Assembly (NCBI GenBank): GCA_002436485.1
Contig: DJMK01000147.1
Location: 1 to 5,111 of the forward strand
DNA: 5,111 bases
Source: Proteobacteria bacterium UBA6492
GTDB taxonomy: Bacteria; Pseudomonadota; Gammaproteobacteria; UBA6429; Thiohalophilaceae
Reading direction: 5' to 3'
The notes under the pieces were generated by a model that made no database searches, had not been told where the DNA came from, and saw nothing but the letters and a program-made list of their open reading frames with translations. Below, one piece after another: positions 5,009 through 5,111 of this stretch. How positions within the stretch are numbered: the stretch's first letter is position 1; the number at the start of each line of letters is the position of its first letter. Both the position numbers and the translations under genes were made by a program.

Positions 5009-5111
5009 TTAGCGCAGGCTGATGATCGGCCAGCCGAGCCGCTGGGCGTGTGATTTCAGTGTATCATCGGGGTCAACAGCGACCGGGTGATCGACCTGTT
5101 CAAGCAGGGGT
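5009..5111 (-). CDS. HAD-superfamily hydrolase, C-terminal end only (partial)
   Basis: The last 33 codons of a gene that runs in from the right edge, ending in TAA at 5009-5011. The visible peptide starts PLLEQVDHPVAVDPD and ends GWPIISLR. This is the typical tail of HAD subfamily IB phosphatases (SerB-like/CicA-like), where a DxPLLE stretch is followed by P-x-A-V-N/D-P-D and a final GWPI. The catalytic motifs would lie outside the window, so activity and substrate cannot be judged. It ends 4 bp before the longest btuC start and probably shares its transcript. A phosphatase step is known in nucleotide-loop assembly of cobalamin, but a link is only a guess here. A general phosphoserine- or histidinol-phosphatase is equally possible. 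Confidence 0.7.
   Translation of the reverse strand, partial: PLLEQVDHPVAVDPDDTLKSHAQRLGWPIISLR

Overview
This window looks like chromosomal DNA of a gammaproteobacterium, or a close proteobacterial relative, with moderate GC. The evidence is a Gram-negative TonB, an inner-membrane FecCD/BtuCD importer, a PduO-type adenosyltransferase and an orphan ParA-like ATPase of proteobacterial style. I cannot name the genus. The theme is vitamin B12 (cobalamin) acquisition and activation, read as two minus-strand gene blocks with one plus-strand gene between them.

Right block (minus strand, 5111 to 3260): the C-terminal end of a HAD-family hydrolase, then btuC (permease), then btuD (ATPase). Spacing is very tight: 4 nt between the first two and overlapping stop and start codons between btuC and btuD. 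This looks like one operon entering from beyond the right edge.

Middle (plus strand, 2571 to 3263): a ParA/MinD-type ATPase without a ParB partner. Its stop codon shares bases with the btuD stop in a convergent overlap, and a strong hairpin lies just past it. Its roughly 200-bp upstream region holds two perfect odd-length palindromes and a leader hairpin.

Left block (minus strand, 2379 to 55): a sigma70-like promoter, a full cobalamin riboswitch with a canonical B12 box, then tonB, a PduO-type cob(I)alamin adenosyltransferase and a short ketopantoate-reductase-like protein. The riboswitch leader ends in a 9-bp stem (one bulge) that covers a good Shine-Dalgarno sequence inside the longest tonB reading frame. 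This suggests control at translation and a GTG start for TonB at 2040.

Inferred working model: TonB energises an outer-membrane B12 receptor that lies outside the window. BtuCD carries B12 across the inner membrane, with a binding protein that is also not in the window. The adenosyltransferase then makes adenosylcobalamin, which shuts the tonB operon down through the riboswitch. The roles of the ParA-like protein, the ketopantoate-reductase-like protein and the HAD hydrolase in this setting are not established, and they are the most interesting parts of the window.
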